Part shown: in pieces, positions 8,360 to 17,202 of the stretch
How positions within the stretch are numbered: position 1 is the stretch's first letter
Layout of the letters: each line of letters begins with the position of its first letter
NCBI GenBank assembly: GCA_034414595.1
Contig: DAOULY010000005.1
Location: 1-54,964, forward strand
Source of the DNA: DAOULY01 sp034414595
Lineage (GTDB): Bacteria; Chloroflexota; Dehalococcoidia; SZUA-161; JAUWZY01
Direction of reading: 5' to 3'
Length of the DNA stretch: 54,964 nucleotides
The notes under the pieces: generated by a model
What the model was told of the DNA's origin: nothing
What the model saw: only the letters and a program-made list of their open reading frames with translations
The model's database searches: none
Made by a program: the position numbers and the translations under genes

Positions 8360-9412
8360 ATGAAACGAAAGATGGTTGCCATATCGGTGATCGTGGGTCT
8401 GCTGGCGGCATTTCTCACGCCCCTGGCAGCATCCGGTGCTGATATCATTCCCTCGGACACTATCCCCACCCAGGCAACGATAACGGGAGGTGGCAGCCCC
8501 CCGATAGTAAAGGCCCAGTGGGAGCTGGCCGACGATGACGAGACCATACCCGGAACCCAGGTGGACATAGTGCCCAGCGGCGACAAAGCGATGTCTGCGT
8601 ACATCGTGGTGACGGATCCAAATGGCAGGAACGATATAGCACTGGTGTATGCCGATGTGTTCCACCCCGATGGGAGCTTCAAGTTCCAGGTACTGGCAAC
8701 GAAGCTGGACCCGATAGCGGACCAAGCTGAGATTGAGCAAGCCAAGGCAGACGCAGTTGCGGCAGAAACAGGCACCTGGACGACCAACGTGACTGAAATG
8801 CTGCTTGACCCGACTCTGCCTCCTGTGACTGACGAGCCCATTACCCAGGACGTGGCCGACATGCTCGATGAGGAGATATACGATACGGAAACCGCCTATA
8901 TCTACAGGGCCGACTGGTTAATGAACTACCATCAGCCGGCGGGCATATACACGGTGGAGTGTTGGGCCACCGACGGGTCTGGTGAACAAAGCTTCCGCAT
9001 CGTTAGCTGGTACGAGTGGGTGGAGACTCCGGTGCTGGAGCTCGACTTCACCTCGATAGACTACGGTGAGATCGTGCCCTGCGTCGAGAAGACAGTGCCT
9101 GGTGACTATACCATGGATCCGGCAGGACCAGCGCCGCCGGTTATGCCCACGGTCAAGAACGAGGGCAATGTGCCTCTGACTATCGGCGTGCATAGCACGG
9201 CCATGGTCGGTGTGAACCAGGGTAAGTCCATAGAGGACTTCGACGCCAAGTTCAAGGACGAGAAGATCGTCTATACGGCCTGCACTGACGTCTGGTTCAC
9301 AAACCCGCTTGACCTGTGCGAGACTATGAAGATCAACTTCTCAGTCCATGCGCCGGTGGGAACGCCCTCAGACACCTATGTGGGCGAGTTGCACATGCTC
9401 GCCAGTCCGTAA
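8360..9412 (+). CDS. Exported surface protein, paralogue of the caspase N-terminal module
   Basis: A 350-residue protein with a signal peptide (about 1-29) followed by a beta-rich region matching residues 30-350 of the preceding gene product; both begin the mature part with IIPSDTIPTQATITG or a close variant. Shared landmarks are a TDPNGR loop, the stretch TGTWTTN, a PCVEK Cys, two later Cys, and a PVGTPSDTY end. The family is not one I can name. The pair looks like a tandem duplication in which one copy gained or lost a caspase domain. It carries no membrane anchor, so it may stay loosely on the surface. A strong ribosome site suggests high expression. A terminator follows at 9440-9481. Confidence 0.85.
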   Translation: MKRKMVAISVIVGLLAAFLTPLAASGADIIPSDTIPTQATITGGGSPPIVKAQWELADDDETIPGTQVDIVPSGDKAMSAYIVVTDPNGRNDIALVYADVFHPDGSFKFQVLATKLDPIADQAEIEQAKADAVAAETGTWTTNVTEMLLDPTLPPVTDEPITQDVADMLDEEIYDTETAYIYRADWLMNYHQPAGIYTVECWATDGSGEQSFRIVSWYEWVETPVLELDFTSIDYGEIVPCVEKTVPGDYTMDPAGPAPPVMPTVKNEGNVPLTIGVHSTAMVGVNQGKSIEDFDAKFKDEKIVYTACTDVWFTNPLDLCETMKINFSVHAPVGTPSDTYVGELHMLASP

Positions 9413-9439
9413 GGCCATTACGTAAGAGGTCTTAAACTG

Positions 9440-9481
9440 CGTGCACGGTCTCTCGGGGCCGTGCACGTAGTTGGCCTTTTT
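9440..9481 (+). terminator. Intrinsic terminator after the surface-protein gene
   Basis: CGTGCACGG at 9440-9448 pairs perfectly with CCGTGCACG at 9459-9467 around a 10-nt loop, and a T run ends at 9481. It separates the 6.3-9.4 kb genes from the gene at 9523. Confidence 0.75.
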
Positions 9482-9522
9482 GAAGAGGCAGATAGCCTTG
9501 GCCTAATGATAGAAGGTAACAA

Positions 9523-10767
9523 TTGGCAAACGTGTTTAGAATCACAATAGCGGGCCTAATGATAGCTGCTGTCATGCTGTTAGGAGTTTCCATATGGGTT
9601 TCAGCCCCAGTGAATGCGGCAGCAGGGTTTGGTGTGGGGCCATCAGAGATTGCCATAGGCAACGCGTTGAGAGGCGGGGAGTATGAGAGATCAATAACGC
9701 TGCACAATATGTATGAATATGCGCTCGGTTGTGAGCTCAGCGCCAGCGATGAGATGAAAGGTTGGGTCAGTTTCTACAGGCAAGATGACCTGACCACCCC
9801 TATCAACATCGTAACCATCCCCGCCGAACAAAGCACACAAATTCGGGCCGTGTTCAAGATACCCCAGGATGCGGCAAACGGCACTCATACATCTAATATA
9901 CTTGCAGAAACCGTTCCAGCACCGGGGGCAGGTCAGACAGTAAATCTTCAGTTGTCGGTATCTGTGACGATTGAGGTTACGGGGACGCAGCTTCTAATCG
10001 GGGAGGTTAGAAGCATTACTACGAGGGATATTGAGATAGACTACCCCCTGCGCATAAAGGTTGAGTTCAAGAACACCGGCAATGTAAAAGCAAAGCCGCA
10101 GATCGATGTTGGCATAACTAAAGGTGGCAAAGCCATAGATGGCATCTCATTCGCGAAGACAACAGTGGATGTCGAGGCCAGGGAGGTCATCAAGGTGGAA
10201 TGGAAGACCACTGGAAGGGAAATTAGGGATGATTATGTGGCAAATGTGGTCGTTTCACTTGGCGGTAGTATTCTTGCCACAAAGCAACTACCGTTTGAGA
10301 TATTGCCAACTGGAACGTTGACCAGGTGGGGTCAATTGACCGAGCTCTCATATGAGGGTCAACTGGAGATAGACCGGGTGGTGAAGATCATGGCCACCTT
10401 TAAAAACACGGGGGAAATTGATACGTTTGCCAAGTTTGTTGGCGAGGTATATAAGGACGGCGAGCTCATTGAGATCATCAACAGCGACCAGATCTTGGTA
10501 GAGGTGAAAGAGAGTGATGTGCTGAAAGCTTATCTCAAGTTGAACGATTTCGGGAGCTACAACATAAGAGGACATGTTGTTTATGACGGCAAGACAACGG
10601 ACGTAAAAGATATTTCATTTGAGGTATTAGAGGTAGTAGCATCAGGCCAATCCTGGGTTGGTTCTCGAGGGTTATTACTCGCCGGAATAGCAGGTGGAGT
10701 AATGGTAGCAATAGTTGGGGTCATAGTATATAGAAGGAGGAATCATAAAGCCAAATCAGAATCATAG
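9523..10767 (+). CDS. Membrane-anchored exported protein, WxL-interacting/DUF916-like
   Basis: A 414-residue protein. An N-terminal signal sequence ends near residue 33 (APVNAAA). Two or three immunoglobulin-like beta domains follow, the first resembling the DUF916 group (GFGVGPSEIAIGN, then GGEYERSITLHN). A C-terminal membrane helix (about 385-405) ends in YRRRNHK, leaving the protein on the outer face. The TTG at 9523 is used, preceded by AAGG; the hydrophobic start right after it supports this choice. DUF916-like proteins in Gram-positives take part in surface-complex assembly, so a structural role is plausible; the assignment is by resemblance only. Confidence 0.78.
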   Translation: MANVFRITIAGLMIAAVMLLGVSIWVSAPVNAAAGFGVGPSEIAIGNALRGGEYERSITLHNMYEYALGCELSASDEMKGWVSFYRQDDLTTPINIVTIPAEQSTQIRAVFKIPQDAANGTHTSNILAETVPAPGAGQTVNLQLSVSVTIEVTGTQLLIGEVRSITTRDIEIDYPLRIKVEFKNTGNVKAKPQIDVGITKGGKAIDGISFAKTTVDVEAREVIKVEWKTTGREIRDDYVANVVVSLGGSILATKQLPFEILPTGTLTRWGQLTELSYEGQLEIDRVVKIMATFKNTGEIDTFAKFVGEVYKDGELIEIINSDQILVEVKESDVLKAYLKLNDFGSYNIRGHVVYDGKTTDVKDISFEVLEVVASGQSWVGSRGLLLAGIAGGVMVAIVGVIVYRRRNHKAKSES

Positions 10768-10978
10768 GATAAATGCAAGGAGTCTGTCTGATTAGCGTGT
10801 CCATCATCGTTTTTGCACAATCCCTAGAAAGCCAAGTCAAGGGGAAGCTGCAATGAGGTGCTGTGTCCTTTGCCGATGGTTTTCTCGGTCGGTTCTGCCC
10901 AAAAGGGATTCATGGGGCCAGCAGGCTTGGTCAATCATGTATGGCACAACATGCATGGAAAAAGAAAGGAGGTGAAGA

Positions 10979-11164
10979 ATGGCGTTCTCGCTAGCTTGTC
11001 GGGATACGGGGATAGATTGTGACTTTGTAGCTCGGGGCGAAACCATGGAGGAGGTGCTTGAACAGGGCATAAAGCATGCTAAAGAAACGCACGGCTACAC
11101 AGACGAACAGCTAAATGACCCGGAGATGATGGAAAAGGTCAAGGCGGTAGTCAAACAGATGTAG
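10979..11164 (+). CDS. DUF1059 small protein
   Basis: A 61-residue soluble protein with the pattern of the DUF1059 family: an early Cys (LACRDTGIDCDF), the segment ARGETMEEVLEQGIKHA, the motif KETHGY, and a short helical C-terminus. It has an excellent AAAGGAGGTGA ribosome site 5 nt before the ATG, which suggests strong translation. The family has no settled function. It stands alone, with gaps of 211 bp before and 487 bp after it. Confidence 0.85.
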   Translation: MAFSLACRDTGIDCDFVARGETMEEVLEQGIKHAKETHGYTDEQLNDPEMMEKVKAVVKQM

Positions 11165-11651
11165 AGTGGGAAGTCACAGTAACAGTTCTCAACCGTAATC
11201 CCGGAGACGCTATCATCGGGTAATTTAACAGAGTCGGGTTTTTGGGCCTGAAATAGCGATGTCACGATTAGAGGGTGCGTTTTGTATCCGAATGCGGCCC
11301 CTAGTTCGTGCCGAGGAGGTTTCAGATTCTAGTTCTAGCCCGAGAGATTCAGCCTTTCTTTCCTCACTTCGGGGATCGTTTATGTGGATGAATACTCTTA
11401 CGTGAGTTACATATCTACTCAGGCACACTCACCTATTGTAGCCGCGAACATCATCAATCCTTATAATGGTACTCCCTCCATTTGATACTGTATGCCGCAG
11501 CTTTACAAATAAGAAATACCCTTAGGCTCCCCCATGTAAAAGTGCGCACTGCGGCCTTTCTTGGACTGAAATAGGTTTTTTGCTATCAGAGGGCTAGCAT
11601 TAGGGGCTGACCTGTCCTGGGGAGAAAACAATAGCAGCTACTGTGGATCTC
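11165..11651. other. Intergenic region, no gene recognised
   Basis: 487 bp between the convergent DUF1059 and subtilase genes. The open frame on the minus strand at 11225-11428 lacks a ribosome site and family features. I saw no array, convincing terminator or RNA gene. Confidence 0.5.
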
Positions 11652-13079
11652 TTAACTTTTCAGCACTCTTATCTCTTTACTCAGCATGTAGGCCATAAGT
11701 AGACCGAGCAGTGCAACCGTCGTCAAGCCACCCCATACTGTTATGCTGGGCACCGTAGGCAAGGGGTCGGTGTTGAAGGATGTCTCCGCTGACCAGCTCG
11801 ACCAAGCCCCATGGTTGTCCTGGTGCCTTACATGCCAGTAGTAGGTTGTATTTTCGCTCAAATTCCCTGAAGGGGTGATCTGGGTCTTGTTTGAGGTATT
11901 GGCTCCGCTGTCGAAGACGGGGCTGGAATAGTCCCCTGATGTACTAGTTACCTGCCACTGAGATGCAGCATGAGTGTCACCGGAATTGGGGTCGGAGAAG
12001 GCGGACGACTGCAGCGTAGGTGTCACGCTGACGTTGGTAGCCCCATTGCTCGGTGAGATGTTGCTCGGTGTGTCGGGTGGCTGCTCAGGCTCAGCCGGCA
12101 GGCTTGCGGTCACTGCCCGATAGGCATTGATGCGCCCGTGCCCTATTCCGCTTACGCCGATGTCATCACAGGTGCTCTCAATAGCATACCGCACCTCATC
12201 GTTAAGGCGGCCATTGCCATTGATATCACTAACAGTGTTGAACACCAGCGCTGCCAGCCCGGAAACGTGGGGCGCAGCCATAGAGGTGCCACTCAGACAT
12301 CTGTATTCGTTAGGGGGCACCGGCACTGTAGAGAGGATACCAAGCCCAGGGGCAGCCACATCGACCCAATCACCATAGGTGGAAAAGCCGGCTAAGGTGT
12401 CATCCGCCTGAGTAGCGGCTACTGCAATGACGTTGTCGTAGGCGGCAGGGTACATCGGACTGGAACTTTCATCACCACCAGTGTTACCGGCACTCGCTAC
12501 CAGCACCACACCGTGGTCCCAGGCATAATTCACTGCATTCTCTATAGCAGGCGATGGGGAAGTAAATAGTAGGCTGATGTTGATCACCTTGGCCCCATCA
12601 TCTGTGGCCGGGTCGCCGTCTGGGCCATCTACTGCCCAGGTGATGGCCTGCGCAACCCATGAAGCCCATGCCACTCCACTGTCTGTAGATACCTTTGCAA
12701 TCATCAGCGAGGAGTCATATCCCAACCCGGCGACACCAGTTGCATTGTTGGTGTCGGCGGCAGCGATTCCTGCCACATGGGTGCCCTGATTATATACATC
12801 GTCCATAGTGCCGCTGCTGGAGAAATTTCGACTGGCTACAATTTTCCCCTGCAGGTCGGGATGGTCTTGGTCGATCCCGGTATCTAAGATGGCAATTCGA
12901 ACGCTTGGGCTGCTATGGGTGATGTCCCAGGCTTGCGGGGCTTGGATCTTTATCATGCCCCACTGTCGACTAAAATGGGTGTCGTTGGGCGTGGCAGCGA
13001 GGACGTTTTCTGAGAAGACCAAGAGCAGCACTATCGCTATGGTCAAGATCGCTTGTAGCCTCAAAGCCTTCATCATCAC
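11652..13079 (-). CDS. Subtilase-family (S8) exported protein with altered catalytic His
   Basis: A 475-residue protein with a signal peptide (about 1-29), a subtilisin-like domain (about 35-330), a fibronectin/Ig-like domain (about 340-440) and a C-terminal membrane helix with a basic end. The Asp motif is intact (D66 in ILDTGID), as are the oxyanion Asn (N199 in SAGNTGG) and the Ser motif (S266 in GTSMAAPHVSG). The catalytic His motif, normally HGTHVAG, reads QGTHVAG: residue 98 is Gln, codon CAG at 12788-12786. The protein is therefore probably a weak or inactive protease, perhaps a binding scaffold, unless this is a sequence error. The C-terminus (PSITVWGG, helix, basic end) looks like a sorting/anchoring signal. 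Array D lies upstream. Confidence 0.88.
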   Translation of the reverse strand: MMMKALRLQAILTIAIVLLLVFSENVLAATPNDTHFSRQWGMIKIQAPQAWDITHSSPSVRIAILDTGIDQDHPDLQGKIVASRNFSSSGTMDDVYNQGTHVAGIAAADTNNATGVAGLGYDSSLMIAKVSTDSGVAWASWVAQAITWAVDGPDGDPATDDGAKVINISLLFTSPSPAIENAVNYAWDHGVVLVASAGNTGGDESSSPMYPAAYDNVIAVAATQADDTLAGFSTYGDWVDVAAPGLGILSTVPVPPNEYRCLSGTSMAAPHVSGLAALVFNTVSDINGNGRLNDEVRYAIESTCDDIGVSGIGHGRINAYRAVTASLPAEPEQPPDTPSNISPSNGATNVSVTPTLQSSAFSDPNSGDTHAASQWQVTSTSGDYSSPVFDSGANTSNKTQITPSGNLSENTTYYWHVRHQDNHGAWSSWSAETSFNTDPLPTVPSITVWGGLTTVALLGLLMAYMLSKEIRVLKS

Positions 13080-13215
13080 TTGCTATTCCCACCTGCTACC
13101 GGTGCTCCGCATTTCTGACCTTACACCTTACTAAGAGAGACACGACCTCTTCTGAGGGAGATGATCTGCTTTTGTTCCGAAATGCATAACAATGGCTGTT
13201 ATCATTGTCTACCGA

Positions 13216-13302
13216 AGGGTAACCCGCGAATGGTGACCAAAACAGTGACCGAAGAGTAACACTAAGTGGGGATTCGGTGACAGAATGGTCGCCGTCTGGT
13301 CG
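13216..13302 (-). repeat. Eight-box phased array (array D)
   Basis: On the minus strand the AC cores correspond to plus-strand GT at 13299, 13288, 13277, 13266, 13256, 13245, 13233 and 13219. The steps are 11-11-11-10-11-12-14, the same as arrays C and E. The sequence also aligns with array C over about 100 bp, including the last two boxes GGTCACCATT and GGGTTACCC. Confidence 0.82.
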
Positions 13303-13477
13303 GGATTCGATCGGACAATAGGGAAGACTTCTGTTCGGGGGAGTCAAGTCCCCTGTCAAATCTTTTGGTTTAGCGCGCTATGGCTAGGAGTCCAGATCGG
13401 TGCTCCGCACTTATATCCAATTGGGGTCCATTTTAATTCCCTAAGGTATCATCCTAAAGCGTCACACAACGGCAAGT

Positions 13478-13509
13478 CGATGGAAACTCCCACTTTCGCA
13501 GACGACATA
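13478..13509 (-). repeat. Dispersed repeat TATGTCGT, copy 1
   Basis: Minus-strand copy starting TATGTCGTCTGCGAAAG. Related copies lie at about 38758, 40790 (minus), 44908 and 45033, all between genes. Confidence 0.55.
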
Positions 13510-13550
13510 CACCCGGTCTTTTGAACTGACAACACTCAAAAAGTGTGCCG

Positions 13551-13946
13551 TTACTGGTTCACCCAATACGTCAGCACAAACTTTGTCGTAGCAGTGCCAT
13601 AATTGTGTACCCTCAGGTTAAAGAAACCCGTCATATCAGCTACGTGAGAGAACTCAAGGTTAGGACTGGAAGGATACCACTGAATAATTTCCTCATCGAG
13701 ATTCACCATGAAAAAGTAGCAGTCCCTGCCATCCGCGACGACAGAACCCTCTAATACATTATCTTCCTGCAGATACACAGTTGCCTGTCGTAACTCACCC
13801 GGCGTAAGAGTCCACTCACACCGCTCCACTGACAATGTCTCAATAGGTTCATTGAATCCCTGAGGCCCTTCAGGGCCAGTAGGGCCTGGTTCACCAGAGA
13901 GTAACCCGGCACTTACAAGACCATATACCCCTGCGATGGACACCAC
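13551..13946 (-). CDS. Exported protein with short collagen-like stretch
   Basis: A protein of about 131 residues: an N-terminal hydrophobic anchor (SIAGVYGLVSAGLL), three Gly-x-y triplets (GPTGPEGPQG), then a beta-rich C-terminal domain (about 45-131) resembling small jelly-roll/GOLD-type folds. The start is uncertain. GTG at 13946 is the only standard start in frame, but the frame is open for 17 more codons encoding a fitting n-region (LKSVSLRLILPIV), and a strong GGAGGGGGTGA site lies near 14000. A non-standard start or a small frameshift upstream is possible. No enzymatic motif is seen. It is probably another surface protein of this island. Confidence 0.6.
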   Translation of the reverse strand: MVSIAGVYGLVSAGLLSGEPGPTGPEGPQGFNEPIETLSVERCEWTLTPGELRQATVYLQEDNVLEGSVVADGRDCYFFMVNLDEEIIQWYPSSPNLEFSHVADMTGFFNLRVHNYGTATTKFVLTYWVNQ

Positions 13947-14215
13947 GATTGGGAGGATGAGGCGCAGGGAAACAGACTTCAGCCCGTTCGTTTGAGATCA
14001 CCCCCTCCGCCACTTTGCTGACTTTCCGCCTTTAGCCCCCATCTTTTGCGCCTCTGTCGCGGCTGTGCCTTCACTCATTCGCCAATGGCAGCACGGTAGA
14101 GGCCACTGGTGCCGATGTTATCTTCAATGTCCAGAAGGCCAACAGGACTTTGAACAGAATCGAGAAACAAGTGCAGCGGCACAACGCGCAAGTCTGTCAT
14201 ATCCTGAGTTTCGCT

Positions 14216-14476
14216 CTACCTTGAACCCTTTAATAATGCTCTGATGAGGTTGCACAAAGCGAAGATGGTAATAGCGCCGAACAATATTGTCTCAAGAATC
14301 CTGATAGTGAGCGCTGGCTCTCCCACAACGATATGACCATGGAGCCAGAATTGACTAAACACCCACAACCCTGCAATCCCGCATCCCAGCAGAAGCACAT
14401 TGGTCACGTATGTCACCCACACTTTTGCGTTACCCCGCCTGGCACAGATCAGCGGCCAAGCCCCCGCTCTTATCAT
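14216..14476 (-). CDS. Small two-helix membrane protein (hypothetical)
   Basis: An 86-residue frame with two well-formed hydrophobic helices (about 20-45 and 58-80) and a basic C-terminus (RALLKGSR). I do not recognise a family. The ribosome site is weak, so this is a moderate-confidence gene; hydrophobicity and lack of overlap with another gene are the main support. It lies between surface-protein genes on the same strand. Confidence 0.45.
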   Translation of the reverse strand: MIRAGAWPLICARRGNAKVWVTYVTNVLLLGCGIAGLWVFSQFWLHGHIVVGEPALTIRILETILFGAITIFALCNLIRALLKGSR

Positions 14477-14538
14477 CGGTAGTTATGCCCTGGCTGGCAG
14501 AGAAAATTTCCAGGTCTCTGCCCTGCATTTTGGCAGGC

Positions 14539-15834
14539 TCAACGCCTTTGCCCCCAAACCCATTTTCTGGTAGCAAAGTAGATCCCCATAAAGGCAGCAC
14601 TTACTCCTACCGCTATGCCAGCTATGGCAGCAGTGGACATCCCTCCTGATGCCGGCGGTGTCGTGCCCCCACCCCCATATTTCCTGGTGCAATAGTCACC
14701 ATCTGTGCCACCAATGCCAGATATACCAGTGACGACTATATTGTCCCCTGAATCCACAGCTACGCCATAAGCGCAATCACCGTCTCCACTGTCATATTCC
14801 TGGCTCCATAACACCTCGCCTATTGAGGTGTATTTTATGATGTAGTAATTATCGCTTGTGCCATCTCCAGAGCCACCGACGACCATTATGTTATCTCCTG
14901 AGTCCACGGCTACATCAAGGGCAGCATCCCAATACCCACCATCATAGGCCCTGTGCCATAGCTCAGTGCCATTGGGGTCATATTTTATGGTGTAGTAATT
15001 CCAAGTGCTCTCATCAGAGGCCTTGCCGCTGATTATTATGTTGTCGTTTGAATCCACCGCCACCTTATAAGCACACTCTTGATATTCACCATCATAGGTC
15101 GTATGCCATAGTTCGTTGCCATCGGAGTTGTATTTTATCGTGTAGCAGCAATTCCACTCACGTAACATGCCATCCTCTGATGGTGGAGTAGAATGGCTGC
15201 CAGTAATCACCACATTGTCTTGGGAATCCACAACTACACCGTAAGCACGGTCATCATACCCGCTATCGTAGACTTGGTGCCATAGTTCGTTGCCATCAGG
15301 ACTGTATTTTATGGTGTAGTAATCCATGGTGGTGCCATTGGAGGAGGCACCGCTGATCACTATGTTGTCGTCTGAATCCACGGCTATATCGAGAGCACCA
15401 TCAGCAAGCCCACTGTCATAGACCTTGTCCCATAGCAAATCACCTTCAGGACTGTATTTTATGGTGTAGTAATTCAAGGTTGTGCCATCGTAGGAAAAGC
15501 CGGTGACTATTACGTTGTCCCCAGAATCCACGGCTACACTATTAGCAAGATCATTGCCATGCCCACCTTCATAGGTCTTGTCCCATAGCTTGTTGCCGCT
15601 GGAATCGTATTTTAGGGTATAGTACCCGTGCCAAGTCTGGTAGTCCTGAGTGGAACTGCCGGTGACGACTACATTGTCCCCAGAATCCACGGCTACACTA
15701 TAAGCATAATCTACAGTGCCCCAGTCATAGGTCCGGTGCCATAACTCGGACTCTGCTCTGGCAGGGGTAAAATGAATTGCTGCCAAAAGGAGCCCCAGAG
15801 CTAATACCAATAGAGGCGAAGTCACCATGGTCAC
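14539..15834 (-). CDS. Membrane-anchored seven-bladed beta-propeller (SBBP repeats)
   Basis: An exported protein of about 431 residues. A signal peptide (SPLLVLALGLLLAAIHFTPARA) is followed by seven repeats of about 52 residues, each with a core like AVDSGDNVVVTG and a strand like YYTIKYSPDGNELW, the pattern of SBBP/beta-propeller repeats; seven repeats fit a closed seven-bladed propeller. A Gly-rich linker (GGGGTTPP) and a C-terminal membrane helix ending KWVWGQRR anchor it. I chose GTG at 15834, preceded by GAGGAG; an in-frame GTG at 15888 with AAGG would add 18 basic residues. Likely a binding or adhesion platform rather than an enzyme. Confidence 0.85.
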   Translation of the reverse strand: MTMVTSPLLVLALGLLLAAIHFTPARAESELWHRTYDWGTVDYAYSVAVDSGDNVVVTGSSTQDYQTWHGYYTLKYDSSGNKLWDKTYEGGHGNDLANSVAVDSGDNVIVTGFSYDGTTLNYYTIKYSPEGDLLWDKVYDSGLADGALDIAVDSDDNIVISGASSNGTTMDYYTIKYSPDGNELWHQVYDSGYDDRAYGVVVDSQDNVVITGSHSTPPSEDGMLREWNCCYTIKYNSDGNELWHTTYDGEYQECAYKVAVDSNDNIIISGKASDESTWNYYTIKYDPNGTELWHRAYDGGYWDAALDVAVDSGDNIMVVGGSGDGTSDNYYIIKYTSIGEVLWSQEYDSGDGDCAYGVAVDSGDNIVVTGISGIGGTDGDYCTRKYGGGGTTPPASGGMSTAAIAGIAVGVSAAFMGIYFATRKWVWGQRR

Positions 15835-16138
15835 TGTTTCGATTCTCCTCACCTCTGCTCTCCGCCTAATTCCTTTCTTTGCACCCACTCACAGCCTTCG
15901 GGGGTGAGAAGTAGCACTTGGTACCAATGAATGATACGACCGCATTGCCTGGCCGTCTGGCCCGACTTGAGCCCCGCAGGGCATCCGCTGTGTCCCTTAA
16001 CATCCCAAACTATCTGCCTCAGAGCCATGTTACAGGCCCTCTCTATACGCCTTAGACAATGCTAACCACCATTTGTTGCCTGTTTTATATAGTTCAGCTT
16101 CAGCCCGGAGCTATCACACAGCGCTGGGTTAGGCATAT

Positions 16139-16930
16139 TTATGCCCTCTTTCTCCGTCTAATGAATGTAACAGCAACAGCGAGAGCAGCAGCTACACCTA
16201 AGGGTATTGTCCAGCTTAGCCACCACCATTCTCCCCATCCTCCCTGGTCGCTGATAGTGAATTCAGGGCTTGTGCCCATCTTGCCATCGCCATCAGTGAC
16301 GTTGATGGTTACCCCACTGGCTACGGTAGTGCCCCTGGCCACAATATCAAAGCTGCTGCCGCTCAAAATTTTCACATCATCACCGAAGCTGCCATCGCCA
16401 TCAGCATCGAACAACATCGTCGCTGAGCTGGATGTCAGAGTCAGATGTTTAGGGGAACCTACAATTACCTCGTTACCACAGGGATCGCAGGCACGGACGT
16501 TCACTGTGAACTCCGCCCCCACTTTTTGGGCATAGGAGGCACAAGTAACGCTATAGTAGTGGAGGAAGGGAGGCACTGTCAGGTCAAGCGTGGAATGTCC
16601 AGCCTCCCAGGTCGCGGTTTCATTGGCTTTGACTCCCTCGACAAAAAATTCTACTGTATCATTATCACTACCCATCACTTTGAGCAGGACTTCTGGATCC
16701 TGTGTAAGCCCATAGCCGTACTTTCCATCCACAGTGATGGCATAATCACACTCCACACCATCTATTCTGGCTGATACCTTCAAGCCATCAGGGACCGGGT
16801 AGCCCCCAATAGTTACCGTGCCCCGAAAGTAATTAACATCAGGAGTTGGCTGTGCCGCTGCATGAATAGAGCACAACGCTATCCCTAACACCACGGCGCT
16901 CAATACAGCAAACTTGACCTTCAGCTTCAT
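16139..16930 (-). CDS. Exported protein with C-terminal membrane anchor (hypothetical)
   Basis: A 263-residue protein with a signal peptide (about 1-26), two beta-rich domains (about 32-120 and 125-220), and a C-terminal membrane helix followed by FIRRRKRA. The second domain has a Cys pair (VRACDPCGNE) and two acidic calcium-like loops (DADGDGSFGDD, TDGDGKMG). The first domain resembles carboxypeptidase-regulatory-like folds found in archaeal and bacterial surface proteins (IGGYPVPDGLKVSARIDG). Function unknown. Array E, with the same spacing as arrays C and D, lies upstream, so it is probably co-regulated with the 8.36 kb gene and the subtilase. Confidence 0.8.
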   Translation of the reverse strand: MKLKVKFAVLSAVVLGIALCSIHAAAQPTPDVNYFRGTVTIGGYPVPDGLKVSARIDGVECDYAITVDGKYGYGLTQDPEVLLKVMGSDNDTVEFFVEGVKANETATWEAGHSTLDLTVPPFLHYYSVTCASYAQKVGAEFTVNVRACDPCGNEVIVGSPKHLTLTSSSATMLFDADGDGSFGDDVKILSGSSFDIVARGTTVASGVTINVTDGDGKMGTSPEFTISDQGGWGEWWWLSWTIPLGVAAALAVAVTFIRRRKRA

Positions 16931-17062
16931 ACTTTACTCTATCTACACTCAAACAATGCGTTAACAGCTTGCCCAGGCGGCTTCCATCTGGAGTCCGGTA
17001 TTCTTTTGTATGGTGACTATCCGGTCACTACGACGAATAACACCAAGTCTCACGATGGTCTA

Positions 17063-17150
17063 AGGGTAAACGAGCGATAGTGGCCACCTCAGTGACCACA
17101 GAGTAACGGAGGGTGCCGATTTGGTCGCAGAATGGTAACTTCTCGGTGGC
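17063..17150 (-). repeat. Eight-box phased array (array E)
   Basis: Plus-strand GT marks the minus-strand AC cores at 17146, 17135, 17124, 17113, 17103, 17092, 17080 and 17066. The steps are again 11-11-11-10-11-12-14. Boxes include GTTACC, GTTACT and GTCACT. The sequence between boxes has drifted more than between arrays C and D, yet the spacing is kept. Confidence 0.82.
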
Positions 17151-17202
17151 GATTCGACGAGACCAGCTCAATTAGCAGCATATGAACACAATAAATCTCA
17201 AA

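Larger units (their letters stand above)
13080..13550. other. Intergenic region with array D and a dispersed repeat
   Basis: The stretch contains array D in front of the subtilase gene and one minus-strand copy of the TATGTCGT dispersed repeat just after the 13.5 kb gene. No gene is supported here. Confidence 0.6.

Noticed and set aside
13139..13359. Minus-strand frame across array D, similar in translation to a frame across array C
   Set aside because: The similarity comes from the repeated regulatory array, not from a protein; there is no ribosome site.
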